The notes under the pieces were generated by a model. It searched no databases. It saw only the letters and a program-made list of their open reading frames with translations, and had not been told where the DNA came from. A stretch of 64,000 bases of DNA from Mahella sp. (GTDB taxonomy: Bacteria > Bacillota > Clostridia > Mahellales > Mahellaceae): the NCBI RefSeq assembly GCF_020054945.1, contig NZ_JAIHAU010000003.1:1-64000 (forward strand), given 5' to 3'. The position numbers and the translations under genes were made by a program. Positions within the stretch are counted from its first letter, which is position 1, and each line of letters starts with the position of its first letter. Shown one piece after another: positions 1 to 8,140 of this stretch.

Positions 1-81
1 TTGGTCCGCAAAGCGTTTTGTGTGTTCTTTTCATTCTGTTCAGTTTTCAATGTCCATGCCGCTCTCGTGAGCGACTTTTAT
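1..81 (-). other. rRNA operon leader (transcribed leftward)
   Basis: Read on the minus strand, this stretch follows two strong promoters. It holds a 7-bp hairpin (58-75, loop of 4) and then the motif TTGAAAACTGAACA (complement of 37-50). That motif is typical of the spacer and processing-stem sequences just upstream of 16S and 23S rRNA in Firmicutes. I infer that an rRNA gene starts beyond the left edge of the window. An open frame covering 1-204 on the plus strand is therefore most likely spurious. Which rRNA follows cannot be told from the sequence shown. Confidence 0.7.
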
Positions 82-200
82 ATTCTAGCAGTTTATCTCA
101 CTCTTGTCAATACCCTTTTTTCGACCTTTTATGCTGCTATTATTTCTCCCGCCTTCATCGACGGCTTTATTAATATACCACTTCCCATATGCATTGTCAA
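82..200 (-). promoter_or_regulatory. Tandem sigma-A promoters of an rRNA operon
   Basis: Two promoters lie in tandem on the minus strand. The upstream one has TTGACA (complement of 195-200) and TATATT (complement of 172-177) with a 17-bp spacer. The downstream one has TTGACA (complement of 105-110) and TAGAAT (complement of 82-87), also with a 17-bp spacer. Paired strong promoters about 90 bp apart are the usual arrangement ahead of Firmicutes rRNA operons, and the leader motifs downstream fit this. Confidence 0.8.
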
Positions 201-263
201 ATGATAATTTTATTCCATAAATTTCATAGAATAAAGCCGTCGTGCTCGGACATAATATTTCTC

Positions 264-713
264 GTAAGGTTCACAGCGGTTGAGCGCAGAGCATTGCAGG
301 ACTGAAATGGCTCTGCAATGTTCGGCCAAAGGTTTATATCAGATCGCTTGTAAAGGTCTGATATGAGCCGGCGGGAAGATCATCATATGTGTCGATGCTT
401 ATACAGCCTTAGCTCTGTGATGGCCTATCGGTCATCATGGGGTTATAAGATATGTATGATGGTCGAGCTAAGATCATCGATGGTAGTGATGTTTGCTTTT
501 TATAACATTCTCTAGCATGGTGCTTTCGGACGCTGGGTCTGCTATGGTCGAAAGATCATAGCAGGTCTATAAACTATCATCGATGGTCGAGCATAGGTCT
601 ATGCAGGTATCGCAATGCTCATATATGGTCGTTGGTTTCAATGACTATATATGGGTGTGGACATAGATATCTGCATAGGCTGAAGTTGAGATCGCTGTGG
701 GCCTTGCTTTTTT
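264..713 (+). ncRNA. Large structured RNA, family unassigned
   Basis: There is no convincing reading frame here, but long complementary segments are dense. An 18-bp helix (264-281 with 690-707) closes the whole element and is followed directly by six T (708-713), as in an intrinsic terminator. Inside are hairpins 289-299/313-323, 336-345/355-364, 418-425/430-437 and 539-549/554-564 (GAAA tetraloop). A 16-bp helix 596-611/666-681 encloses a 19-bp hairpin 616-634/639-657. Segments 378-387/455-464 and 408-415/465-472 cross each other like a pseudoknot. Many mismatches to perfect pairing are G-U on the plus strand and would be A-C on the minus strand, so the RNA should be the plus strand. The size (about 450 nt) recalls ornate large RNAs such as OLE, ROOL or GOLLD, but I recognise none of them. 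Only a weak -10 (CATAAT, 251-256) is visible upstream. Confidence 0.75.
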
Positions 714-735
714 ATATCACTTTGTATCTAATTGC

Positions 736-763
736 ATATACTATAATATATATTATAGTATAT
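736..763. promoter_or_regulatory. Perfect 28-bp palindrome before the CgeB-like gene
   Basis: Positions 736-763 form an uninterrupted A/T-rich palindrome centred at 749/750. It ends three bases before the GGAG ribosome binding site (766-769) of the gene at 777. It includes CATATACTA (735-743), which matches the CATA-N3-TA -10 pattern of the mother-cell sporulation sigma factor SigK, though no matching -35 at normal spacing is clear. It may be an operator or an RNA hairpin next to the start site. Confidence 0.4.
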
Positions 764-776
764 CTGGAGTGATATT

Positions 777-1730
777 ATGAGGTTCTTATTTACTAACAGC
801 GCCCCTATAATAAGCTATGGATTAGCACCGGGGTTTAGTCAACTAGGTCATAGCGTCAAAGTTGTACATTTGACCAATGAATACAGGAAAGACAACAAGG
901 TGCTATATAGAATAATATCAGCTTATAATCCCGATTTTGTGATATGCGAGGGCGGTGATAGCCTTTATCCCTTATTATTTCCTGCTCTGGATGATTTGCA
1001 TGTACCGTTAATATATTGGGCTATAGAAGACCCGCCAGATTTTGAACGCTTATCGCTACCTTTTGCCCGCAAAGCCCGTTATGTATTTACTCCGGCTCTG
1101 GAATGCATAGAGCGATACGCTCATCATGGCATAAAAGCGCATCTGCTTATGTTCGCCTGCAACCCTGATTTTCACAAAAAAGTGCCGCCCCGCAAAGACT
1201 TAAATAACGATATAGTCTTTGTGGGAAATAATTACTTCAGACATCCTGCCCGCAATGAAGGTCGCCGGATGATACTGGAGCCGATAATAAGCGCCGGCCT
1301 GAATATAAAGATATATGGGCTTGATTGGTGGCTTAATCCGGCACACGGTTTCAGCATAGATAAAAGCTTATACGGTGGTTACATGCCTTATAAAAGTTTG
1401 CCCGGGTTATATGCCAGCACCAAAATAGTGCTCGGATTGCATTCGGTAAATACTTCGCCGACCATGATGAGCATGCGTACCTTTGAAGTGCTAGGCTGTG
1501 GGGCTTTCTATCTCACTCAACATACTCCGGCTATTGAAAACCTGTTTGCAAACTATAAACATTTGGTATGGTCCAAATCATCGGAACAAACACTTGAACT
1601 GGTACGATACTATCTTGAGCATGACGATGAACGGCAAGCCATAGCGTCGGCAGGACAGCAAGAAGCATATGCCCATCATACTTATAAGCAAAGGGCTCAA
1701 GATATTTTAAGTATCATAAGAAGGTATTGA
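777..1730 (+). CDS. CgeB-like glycosyltransferase
   Basis: This 317-residue protein resembles the CgeB family of spore-surface glycosyltransferases. An N-terminal Rossmann-like half (residues 1-130) contains CEGGDSLYP and WAIEDPPDF. The C-terminal half carries the family block MRTFEVLGCGAFYLTQ (233-248), where the glutamate would contact the nucleotide-sugar donor. It lacks a signal peptide and should be cytoplasmic. The start ATG has GGAG seven bases upstream. The next gene starts 2 bp after the stop and encodes a pyruvyl-transferase-like protein, so the pair probably decorates a surface or spore polysaccharide. The substrate is unknown. Confidence 0.8.
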   Translation: MRFLFTNSAPIISYGLAPGFSQLGHSVKVVHLTNEYRKDNKVLYRIISAYNPDFVICEGGDSLYPLLFPALDDLHVPLIYWAIEDPPDFERLSLPFARKARYVFTPALECIERYAHHGIKAHLLMFACNPDFHKKVPPRKDLNNDIVFVGNNYFRHPARNEGRRMILEPIISAGLNIKIYGLDWWLNPAHGFSIDKSLYGGYMPYKSLPGLYASTKIVLGLHSVNTSPTMMSMRTFEVLGCGAFYLTQHTPAIENLFANYKHLVWSKSSEQTLELVRYYLEHDDERQAIASAGQQEAYAHHTYKQRAQDILSIIRRY

Positions 1731-1732
1731 TC

Positions 1733-2800
1733 ATGCTGATAGGAATCATAGGCTATTATGGCTTCAATAATTTGGGTGATGAGCTTAATCTTAAGGCAAT
1801 AATGAATAATATGAAGAGACAATACGGCGATGACACACAGTTTATCGTATTTAGCGATTGCAAGGCTATCGAAGGTCAAGTAGACTACCGAATTGTAGGT
1901 GTCAATTATTTTCCGCAAGGTAATACTATCGATATCATGAATCGCTGTGATTTATTGATAATAGGCGGAGGTGGCATGGTATATTTGGGAGAATATTGGT
2001 TCCCGTTTATGAGCGACGCCGTAACCACGCCCTACGTTATATACCGCGTGGGCATAGATGACAGAGTGATATCACCAAGCGTTATAAAGCACTATCAAAA
2101 ATTGTTTGATAAATCCATAGGTATAAGCGTACGCGATAGCTATAATTTGAACGCCTTCATGCAATATTTTTCCGGTCAAGCCGAAAAGATACCCGAGGCT
2201 ATATGGGCTTTGCCATTATGTCAAAATGATGTAAATATCACCAATCAATCCGGTTTGAAAATAGGAGTAAATTTAAGGTGTTTCGGTAACAATCAGCCGA
2301 CATTATATGCGGCTTTTGTAAATTTTTTTGAATGGTTGAAACAGATGGGACATCAAATTTACTTTATACCATGCCAGGTAATGAAGTCTAATCTCGCTCT
2401 GAACGATAACAACATACACCGTATGATAGCTCCTAAAGATTCATATATATTAAATGATGAAGCATCTTTGGAAGAAAGATATAACTCTATAGCATCCATG
2501 GATATATGCATAGGTATGCGCCTTCATTTTTTAGTATCGGCGTTAAAGCACAGCATACCGGTTATTGCCTTAAATTACCATACCAAAGTAAAAGCCCTCA
2601 TGGACGATATGAATCTTAGAGAATATTGCGTAGACCCATATAGCTCAAATATAAGTACTGTATTGCAGCAACGCTTTATGGAAATTCTAAAACACAGAGC
2701 GGACATATCACAGCAATTAACTCAATCGAATGCTGCGTTAGCCGCCAAAGCGCTAACATATCTCCAATATAATCCCGACAAGCCAGTTGACACCCCATAG
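1733..2800 (+). CDS. Polysaccharide pyruvyl transferase family protein (CsaB-like)
   Basis: The family transfers pyruvyl groups from phosphoenolpyruvate to cell-wall or exopolysaccharide sugars. The N-terminus IGIIGYYGFNNLGDE is its characteristic glycine-rich opening, with IIGGGGMVYLG near residue 75 and IGMRLHFLVSAL in the C-terminal half. I chose the ATG at 1733 rather than the TTG at 1727 because AAGAAGG (1718-1724) is then 8 bases away. It lies 2 bp after the CgeB-like gene and is probably translated with it. Family assignment is firm; the acceptor sugar is unknown. Confidence 0.8.
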   Translation: MLIGIIGYYGFNNLGDELNLKAIMNNMKRQYGDDTQFIVFSDCKAIEGQVDYRIVGVNYFPQGNTIDIMNRCDLLIIGGGGMVYLGEYWFPFMSDAVTTPYVIYRVGIDDRVISPSVIKHYQKLFDKSIGISVRDSYNLNAFMQYFSGQAEKIPEAIWALPLCQNDVNITNQSGLKIGVNLRCFGNNQPTLYAAFVNFFEWLKQMGHQIYFIPCQVMKSNLALNDNNIHRMIAPKDSYILNDEASLEERYNSIASMDICIGMRLHFLVSALKHSIPVIALNYHTKVKALMDDMNLREYCVDPYSSNISTVLQQRFMEILKHRADISQQLTQSNAALAAKALTYLQYNPDKPVDTP

Positions 2801-2820
2801 GGGAGGGTAGTAAAATAACT

Positions 2821-3549
2821 ATGTCGGAATTGATAATGAGAGGTGCGGTATATTTGAACGGTAGTTTATCGTCGGTCGTAGTATTTTTTGAGGGACTTGC
2901 TTCTTTCTTATCCCCTTGTGTCCTTCCCCTTATACCTATATATATTACCTATTTAACCGGTCAATCCATTGACAATATAACGCAAGACGGCAAGGCTAAA
3001 AGAGCATTGATATGGAATGGCCTAGCTTTTGTTATAGGATTTTCAATAATATTCATCCTGCTGGGTGCAACAGCGACCAGCCTCGGACGTTTTTTATTGC
3101 AAAACAGCCGATTGTTCAGTCGTATAGGCGGCATTATAGTTATATTTTTCGGTTTGTTCCAAATGGATATCATACCCATACGATGGCTGAATTATGAAAA
3201 GCGCCTGAACACAGGAAACATTGCGCCGAGTTTTATCGGTTCGCTCTTAATGGGGATGGGTTTCAGCTTTGGTTGGACACCATGTATAGGACCCATTCTG
3301 TCGTCAGTGCTGATAATGGCCGGCAATGCGTCCACCCTATGGCAGGGTGTATTGCTGCTGGCCGTATATTCACTCGGTTTAGGCTTGCCATTTATGCTCA
3401 TAGCGATATTCTTTGAATATTTGCTGGGATATCTGCAGGGCATTTATAAATATATGAAGGCTATAAAGATTATAAGCGGCATCTTGCTTATAATTATAGG
3501 TCTGCTTATGATAAGCGGCAGATGGGAAACATTATTTCAAATAACATAA
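2821..3549 (+). CDS. ccdA: CcdA/DsbD-type thiol-disulfide transmembrane protein
   Basis: A 242-residue membrane protein with about six hydrophobic segments. CcdA proteins pass reducing equivalents from cytoplasmic thioredoxin across the membrane to extracytoplasmic thiol proteins. The two redox cysteines sit in the expected contexts FLSPCVLPLIP (about residue 32) and FGWTPCIGPI (about residue 157). The next gene is a TlpA-type lipoprotein thioredoxin, its natural partner. The start is uncertain: the GGGGAGGG site lies about 14 bases from the ATG at 2821, and ATG 2836 is possible. Confidence 0.88.
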   Translation: MSELIMRGAVYLNGSLSSVVVFFEGLASFLSPCVLPLIPIYITYLTGQSIDNITQDGKAKRALIWNGLAFVIGFSIIFILLGATATSLGRFLLQNSRLFSRIGGIIVIFFGLFQMDIIPIRWLNYEKRLNTGNIAPSFIGSLLMGMGFSFGWTPCIGPILSSVLIMAGNASTLWQGVLLLAVYSLGLGLPFMLIAIFFEYLLGYLQGIYKYMKAIKIISGILLIIIGLLMISGRWETLFQIT

Positions 3550-3576
3550 TGACAAAGAGGGGAGCGTAATATAAAA

Positions 3577-4245
3577 TTGAGAAACTTAAAAAACATATTG
3601 CTTATAACAATAATGATGGCTGTGGTCATATCCGGATGTTCTTCCGGTTCAAATCCGGTTCCGCAAGATATAACCGATCAACAGAGCGGTGCTGATACGC
3701 AGTCACCGCAAGAGCAAACCGAAACGCCTGCAACCGAAGGGAATACCGATAATCAAACTGCATTAAAAGAAGCTTTGCTAGAAGGTATGATGGATACACC
3801 TATAGAAGATTTTGAATTAGAAGATCTGAACGGCAACAAAATAAGGCTTTCTGATTATAAAGGCAAGATCGTGCTGCTCAATTTCTGGGCTACATGGTGT
3901 CCGCCATGCCGTCAAGAAATGCCTTATTTCCAGGAAATATATGAAGAGTATAAAGATGATGATGTGGTTGTGCTGACGGTAAATTCCACATCAGTGGAAC
4001 TCAGAGGCGGCACTGACAGCGAACAAGCCCAGAAAAACGCAAGAGAGTTTGTGGAGGATAACGGTTATACCTTTCCGGTCCTTTTAGATAAAAACGATGA
4101 GGTATGGGCTATTTATCAGCAAAGAGGTATACCAGCTAATTATGTAATCGATAAAGAAGGTATCGTCCGCTATGCCTTTGCCGGAGCATATCCCAGCAAG
4201 GAGCAGATAATTCAATATATAGACAATATTAGAGCCATAGAGTGA
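3577..4245 (+). CDS. TlpA family thioredoxin-like lipoprotein
   Basis: A signal peptide ends in the lipobox VISGC, predicting a lipid-anchored cysteine at residue 21 and an extracytoplasmic protein. A Ser/Gln/Thr-rich linker (residues 22-65) follows, then a thioredoxin-fold domain with WATWCPPCR (active-site cysteines 108 and 111) and a cis-proline segment IPANYVID. It probably receives electrons from the CcdA protein encoded 27 bp upstream and reduces thiols outside the membrane. The start is a TTG 12 bases after AGAGGGGAG. The 3' end forms a hairpin shared with convergent obg. Confidence 0.87.
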   Translation: MRNLKNILLITIMMAVVISGCSSGSNPVPQDITDQQSGADTQSPQEQTETPATEGNTDNQTALKEALLEGMMDTPIEDFELEDLNGNKIRLSDYKGKIVLLNFWATWCPPCRQEMPYFQEIYEEYKDDDVVVLTVNSTSVELRGGTDSEQAQKNAREFVEDNGYTFPVLLDKNDEVWAIYQQRGIPANYVIDKEGIVRYAFAGAYPSKEQIIQYIDNIRAIE

Positions 4246-4262
4246 GCGTTGCTCACTCTATG
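4236..4262. terminator. Shared 3' hairpin of tlpA-like gene and obg
   Basis: A perfect 12-bp inverted repeat with a 3-base loop covers the stop codons of both convergent genes. No T-run follows on either strand, so it may act as an RNA 3'-end stabiliser or a weak bidirectional terminator. Confidence 0.45.
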
Positions 4263-5527
4263 TAATCAAACTCTATAGCCCCAATTTTCACCGTACAGCC
4301 GTTTTTGGCGCCTTGAGCCTTAAGCGCTTTGAAAACGCCGTTGTCTTCGAGCACCTTTTGAAAGTATGCCAGCGAATCGGGGTCATCTATATTGGTCATG
4401 CGCAGCAGTTTATCTATAAGGCTGCCTTCTACTGTATAATTCTCACCGTCTCTTTTTATATTATAATTTAACTCTTGCTTGGGTACATAAACCGCCTCTG
4501 TTTGCTCGGAAACAAAACCCTCATGCTTTGGTAAATTGTCCAGCATTTTCAATACCTCGTACACTACCTGCTCAAAACCCTGTCCCGTAGCTGCCGATAC
4601 GGCAAATATTTTATAACCGCATTTATCGGCTGCTTCTTTTATGCGCTCAAAATTCTGCTGCGCTTCCGGCAGATCCATCTTATTGGCCAATATTATTTGA
4701 GGCCTTCCAGCCAGTTCCTCATTATAAAGGCGCAATTCTTCATTTATTTTGTAAAAATTATCCACAGGATCGCGTCCAGACATTCCAGATGCATCCACCA
4801 CGTGCAATAAAAGCCGTGTTCTCTCTATATGGCGTAAAAACTCATACCCAAGCCCCGTACCCTCATGAGCACCCTCTATGAGGCCCGGAATGTCAGCCAA
4901 TACAAAACTGCGTCCATCCGGCGCATAAGCCACGCCCAAATTAGGCGATAGCGTTGTAAAGGGATAGTCAGCTATTTTGGGCCTGGCTGCCGTCATGATA
5001 GATAATATTGTCGATTTACCCGCATTAGGGAAACCTATAAGCCCTACATCGGCTATCATCTTAAGCTCCAATATAATCCATTTTTCTTGCCCCGGTTCTC
5101 CATCCTGGGCAAAACGCGGAGCTTGGCGCACTGAAGTAGTAAAATGCGCATTGCCTTTACCGCCTTTGCCGCCATAAGCTACTGTGATTTGTTGACCATC
5201 GTTTATTAAATCGCCTATTATCATACCGGATTCGGCATCTATGACAACAGTACCTATAGGCACCTTTATTATAAGGTCCTCACCGTCTCTGCCACGCATA
5301 TTGCTGCCTTGACCATGCTGACCTCGCTGCGCTTTATAATGCACTTTATATTTGAAATCCATAAGGGTATTCATATTTTGATCAGCCTGTAATATGACAT
5401 TGCCGCCGTCGCCGCCGTCGCCGCCGTCCGGCCCTCCGCGAGGCACGTATTTTTCGCGGCGGAATGACACGGCGCCATTGCCACCATCTCCACTTTTTAC
5501 ATATATTTTCGCTCTGTCTACAAACAT
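4253..5527 (-). CDS. obgE: Obg family GTPase
   Basis: Obg is an essential GTPase that binds the 50S subunit during ribosome maturation and links to stress and sporulation control. The protein has 424 residues. The glycine-rich Obg fold at the N-terminus (GGPDGGDGGDGG near 31-42) is followed by a G domain with the P-loop GFPNAGKST (about 165), DIPG and NKMD. A C-terminal OCT domain, found in Gram-positive Obg proteins, begins after about residue 345. It follows rpmA on the minus strand, the standard rplU-prp-rpmA-obg order. Confidence 0.97.
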   Translation of the reverse strand: MFVDRAKIYVKSGDGGNGAVSFRREKYVPRGGPDGGDGGDGGNVILQADQNMNTLMDFKYKVHYKAQRGQHGQGSNMRGRDGEDLIIKVPIGTVVIDAESGMIIGDLINDGQQITVAYGGKGGKGNAHFTTSVRQAPRFAQDGEPGQEKWIILELKMIADVGLIGFPNAGKSTILSIMTAARPKIADYPFTTLSPNLGVAYAPDGRSFVLADIPGLIEGAHEGTGLGYEFLRHIERTRLLLHVVDASGMSGRDPVDNFYKINEELRLYNEELAGRPQIILANKMDLPEAQQNFERIKEAADKCGYKIFAVSAATGQGFEQVVYEVLKMLDNLPKHEGFVSEQTEAVYVPKQELNYNIKRDGENYTVEGSLIDKLLRMTNIDDPDSLAYFQKVLEDNGVFKALKAQGAKNGCTVKIGAIEFDYIE

Positions 5528-5609
5528 ATTTCTACGCCTTCACCACCTTTCATACATAAAATTAAAGGCCTCACGGCTCAAGCTGTGCGACCTCATTGTT
5601 TTTAAGCAA

Positions 5610-5900
5610 TTATTGTACAGCAGATTGTTCATAAACGCTGGCTACAGTCTTATCGCGGCCTTTCTTTTCGAATCTCACTATACCGCTGGCTTTGGCGAAT
5701 AGCGTATCATCGCTGCCTATACCGACATTAAGCCCCGGATGAATCTTGGTACCGCGTTGCCTTACCAGGATATTGCCTGCCAAAACAAACTGCCCATCGG
5801 CCCTTTTCACACCCAAGCGCTTGGACTCGCTCTCGCGCCCGTTTCTGGTGCTGCCCATACCTTTTTTATGAGCAAATAACTGTAAATCTATATTCCACAT
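5610..5900 (-). CDS. rpmA: 50S ribosomal protein L27 with cleavable N-terminal extension
   Basis: A typical 96-residue L27. Its N-terminus [14 protein letters not shown] carries the short Firmicutes extension that is removed after the phenylalanine by the Prp protease before L27 can function near the peptidyl-transferase centre. The prp gene lies immediately upstream in the same transcript, 4 bp away. The basic motif [19 protein letters not shown] is family-typical. Confidence 0.97.
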   Translation of the reverse strand: MWNIDLQLFAHKKGMGSTRNGRESESKRLGVKRADGQFVLAGNILVRQRGTKIHPGLNVGIGSDDTLFAKASGIVRFEKKGRDKTVASVYEQSAVQ

Positions 5901-5904
5901 GGTC

Positions 5905-6234
5905 TTACACCCCTTCCTCGATAACTCTAATATTACCCTTATAACCTTGTTCTATGTTTTTCAATCCCAATTCCATAGCTCTGAGCAACAATTGCGCATC
6001 GTCCCGCGACCGCTCATATTCATCGGGTAAAAGGCATATCATATTGCCTTTATCCATCTCAAGCCGTATAGGTATATTCAGCAACTCTTGCATCGACAAT
6101 GCGGTAGTCTGAGCTACCATGGATACGGCCGCGCATACAATATCGCTGCCCTCGTCGCCATAATCTGCATGGCCGTCTATGGAAAATCCTTTTATACTTC
6201 CATCCTCGGCTTTATAGAATTTTACCGATATCAT
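5905..6234 (-). CDS. prp: Ribosomal-processing cysteine protease Prp
   Basis: This 109-residue protein belongs to the YsxB/Prp family, which trims the N-terminus of L27. The catalytic dyad is visible as His22 in IDGHADYG and Cys34 in DIVCAAVS, the same positions as in the characterised Staphylococcus protein. It overlaps the end of rplU by 4 bp (ATGA), suggesting translational coupling, and precedes its substrate gene rpmA. Confidence 0.95.
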   Translation of the reverse strand: MISVKFYKAEDGSIKGFSIDGHADYGDEGSDIVCAAVSMVAQTTALSMQELLNIPIRLEMDKGNMICLLPDEYERSRDDAQLLLRAMELGLKNIEQGYKGNIRVIEEGV

Positions 6235-6542
6235 ATTGTTATAGCAGTTATGCGCACTTTCGTATATGGCTGACGATGGCCTTGCTTTTTGCGATAATCC
6301 TTTTTAGGCTTATACTTGAAAATCGTTATTTTTGGGCCCTTGCCATGCTCAAGCACCTGAGCATGCACCGAAGCGCCTTCGACAACAGGTTTGCCTATTT
6401 TGACATCATCAGCGTCCGACAACATTACGACTTCATCGAATGTAATCGTCTGACCTTCCTCGGCATCCAGTCTTTCCATAGCGACTATATCGCCTTCTTG
6501 TACCTTATACTGTTTGCCGCAAGCCTTTATAATAGCATACAT
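6231..6542 (-). CDS. rplU: 50S ribosomal protein L21
   Basis: A 103-residue L21 starting [18 protein letters not shown] and ending with the family motif [14 protein letters not shown]. It is the first gene of the rplU-prp-rpmA-obg transcript. GAGGAGG lies just upstream of the ATG. A structured leader and a sigma-A promoter precede it. Confidence 0.97.
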   Translation of the reverse strand: MYAIIKACGKQYKVQEGDIVAMERLDAEEGQTITFDEVVMLSDADDVKIGKPVVEGASVHAQVLEHGKGPKITIFKYKPKKDYRKKQGHRQPYTKVRITAITI

Positions 6543-6612
6543 GTTCTCTACCTCCTCTAACCAGTCTCGCCGAAATAAGGCAAAATTTTAAAAGCCTTTT
6601 CCGAGCGGCTAC
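6543..6612 (-). promoter_or_regulatory. rplU 5' leader, candidate L21 autoregulatory element
   Basis: The untranslated leader contains complementary blocks (AGGC...GCCT) and the segment CGGCGAGACTGGTTAGAGG next to the ribosome binding site. This resembles what I recall of the Firmicutes L21 leader, through which free L21 is thought to control its own mRNA. The identification rests on position and a partial sequence match. Confidence 0.4.
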
Positions 6613-6619
6613 TTGCGTT

Positions 6620-6649
6620 ATTGTATCATACCATTGCGCAATCTGTCAA
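6620..6649 (-). promoter_or_regulatory. Sigma-A promoter of rplU operon
   Basis: On the minus strand TTGACA (complement of 6644-6649) and TACAAT (complement of 6620-6625) are separated by 18 bp, about 80 bp before the rplU start. Confidence 0.7.
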
Positions 6650-6754
6650 TAAGAGAGCTAGCATGGAAAATATTGGTGTGTATTGCGGCTGTATTGTATA
6701 ATACCTCCATCAGTGCTATATTATATATATCATCATATGGCAGGAGGATTTTCA

Positions 6755-8140
6755 ATGCACAAAGCCATCACTTTTGGCAATGCTTCGGATGAGGAACGCC
6801 TGGCTATGGTTATAGTAAAAAGGCTTACTCAGGCTGGCGCGCGGTGTTACCTGGTGGGCGGAGCAGTAAGAGACCGCCTCCTCGGCATGTACACGACAGA
6901 TATAGATATAGAAGTATACGGACTAAGTTATGAAGAGATAGCGCGGCTTATAAACCCTATATTGCACGTTGATCTGGTAGGCAAACAATTCGGTGTATTG
7001 AAAGCTCACGGATATAATATAGATATAGCGCTGCCCAGGATAGAGGAAAATACCGGGGCTGGACATAAAGATTTTAATGTAACGGTCGATCCTGATCTCG
7101 ATATATATCAAGCCTCACGCCGACGCGATTTTACTATAAACGCCATAATGTTAGACCTGTCTACCATGGAGCTTATAGACCCTCATGGCGGCTTAAAAGA
7201 TCTGGAGTCCCATGTATTGCGCCATGTCGATGATAATACGTTCGCCGACGACCCATTGCGCGTTTATCGTGCCATACAGTTCGCAGGACGTTTGGAATAT
7301 ACTATAGCACCCGAAACCCTGGCTTTATGCAGGCATGTAGACACAACAGCGCTAGCTAAAGAACGGATATATAATGAGTTCAAAAAGCTTCTGCTACAAG
7401 CAAGAAGCCCGTCAGCTGGCCTCAAATACATGCCTGCTCTCGGATTAATACAACATTATCCCGAACTGGCCGCCCTCATAGGCAATCCCGAGGACCCGAA
7501 ATATCACCCCGGCGAGCGCGATACATGGGAGCATACGCTCATGGTGATAGATTATGCAGCCAATCTGCGAGAAAAGAGCATGCATCCCGAGGTGCTCATG
7601 TGGGCTGCACTATGCCATGATGTTGGTAAACCGCTAGCCACACATGTTTCTAAAAATGGCAGGGTATCCGCAACTGGTCACGATAAAATCGGAAGGAGCG
7701 TAGCCGAAAGCCTTCTTAATCGCATAACCGAACACAAGCATTTGATAAAAGCCGTGCTGCCATTGGTGGAATATCATATGCAGCCTCTATTGTTATATAA
7801 GCAAAAGGGAAAAGTAACAGACGGCCAGCTAAGGAGGCTGGCCAACTCTGTAAATTATCATGAATTGTTGCTATTGTCGGAAGCTGATACCATGTCTAAA
7901 AAAGACGGTGCTGTATCGGATGAGCATATAAAATGGCTCAGAAGTCGCTTTGACGCTCTAAACCTCATTCCGGGGCAAAAAATAAAGCCTATAGTACAAG
8001 GTAAAGACCTTATAGCCATAGGCTTGCGTCCCGGCAAACAATTCTCCGATCTGCTTCATCAGGCATATGAATATCAGCTAGATGGCATGACCAAAGAAGA
8101 GATACTTGAGATTATAAAGCAAAAAGCCGCTTTTTCATAA
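6755..8140 (+). CDS. cca: CCA tRNA nucleotidyltransferase with HD domain
   Basis: This enzyme adds or repairs the CCA end of tRNAs using CTP and ATP. The class II polymerase head shows LVGGAVRDRLLG (residues 33-44), the metal-binding DIDIEVYG (49-56) and RRRDFTINAIM (122-132). A C-terminal HD domain (CHDVGKP near 290) probably confers phosphatase or phosphodiesterase activity on tRNA ends. I placed the start at ATG 6755, eight bases from AGGAGG (6742-6747); a longer upstream frame lacks a ribosome binding site. The last 6 bp overlap the convergent hydrolase gene. Confidence 0.93.
   Translation: MHKAITFGNASDEERLAMVIVKRLTQAGARCYLVGGAVRDRLLGMYTTDIDIEVYGLSYEEIARLINPILHVDLVGKQFGVLKAHGYNIDIALPRIEENTGAGHKDFNVTVDPDLDIYQASRRRDFTINAIMLDLSTMELIDPHGGLKDLESHVLRHVDDNTFADDPLRVYRAIQFAGRLEYTIAPETLALCRHVDTTALAKERIYNEFKKLLLQARSPSAGLKYMPALGLIQHYPELAALIGNPEDPKYHPGERDTWEHTLMVIDYAANLREKSMHPEVLMWAALCHDVGKPLATHVSKNGRVSATGHDKIGRSVAESLLNRITEHKHLIKAVLPLVEYHMQPLLLYKQKGKVTDGQLRRLANSVNYHELLLLSEADTMSKKDGAVSDEHIKWLRSRFDALNLIPGQKIKPIVQGKDLIAIGLRPGKQFSDLLHQAYEYQLDGMTKEEILEIIKQKAAFS

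Noticed and set aside
1..204. 67-residue open frame on the plus strand at the window edge
   Set aside because: It lies antisense to two strong rRNA-type promoters and an rRNA leader, and has no ribosome binding site.
264..713. Array of transcription terminators or a CRISPR array
   Set aside because: The repeats are inverted and of unequal length, not regularly spaced direct repeats, and the end-to-end helix encloses them all.
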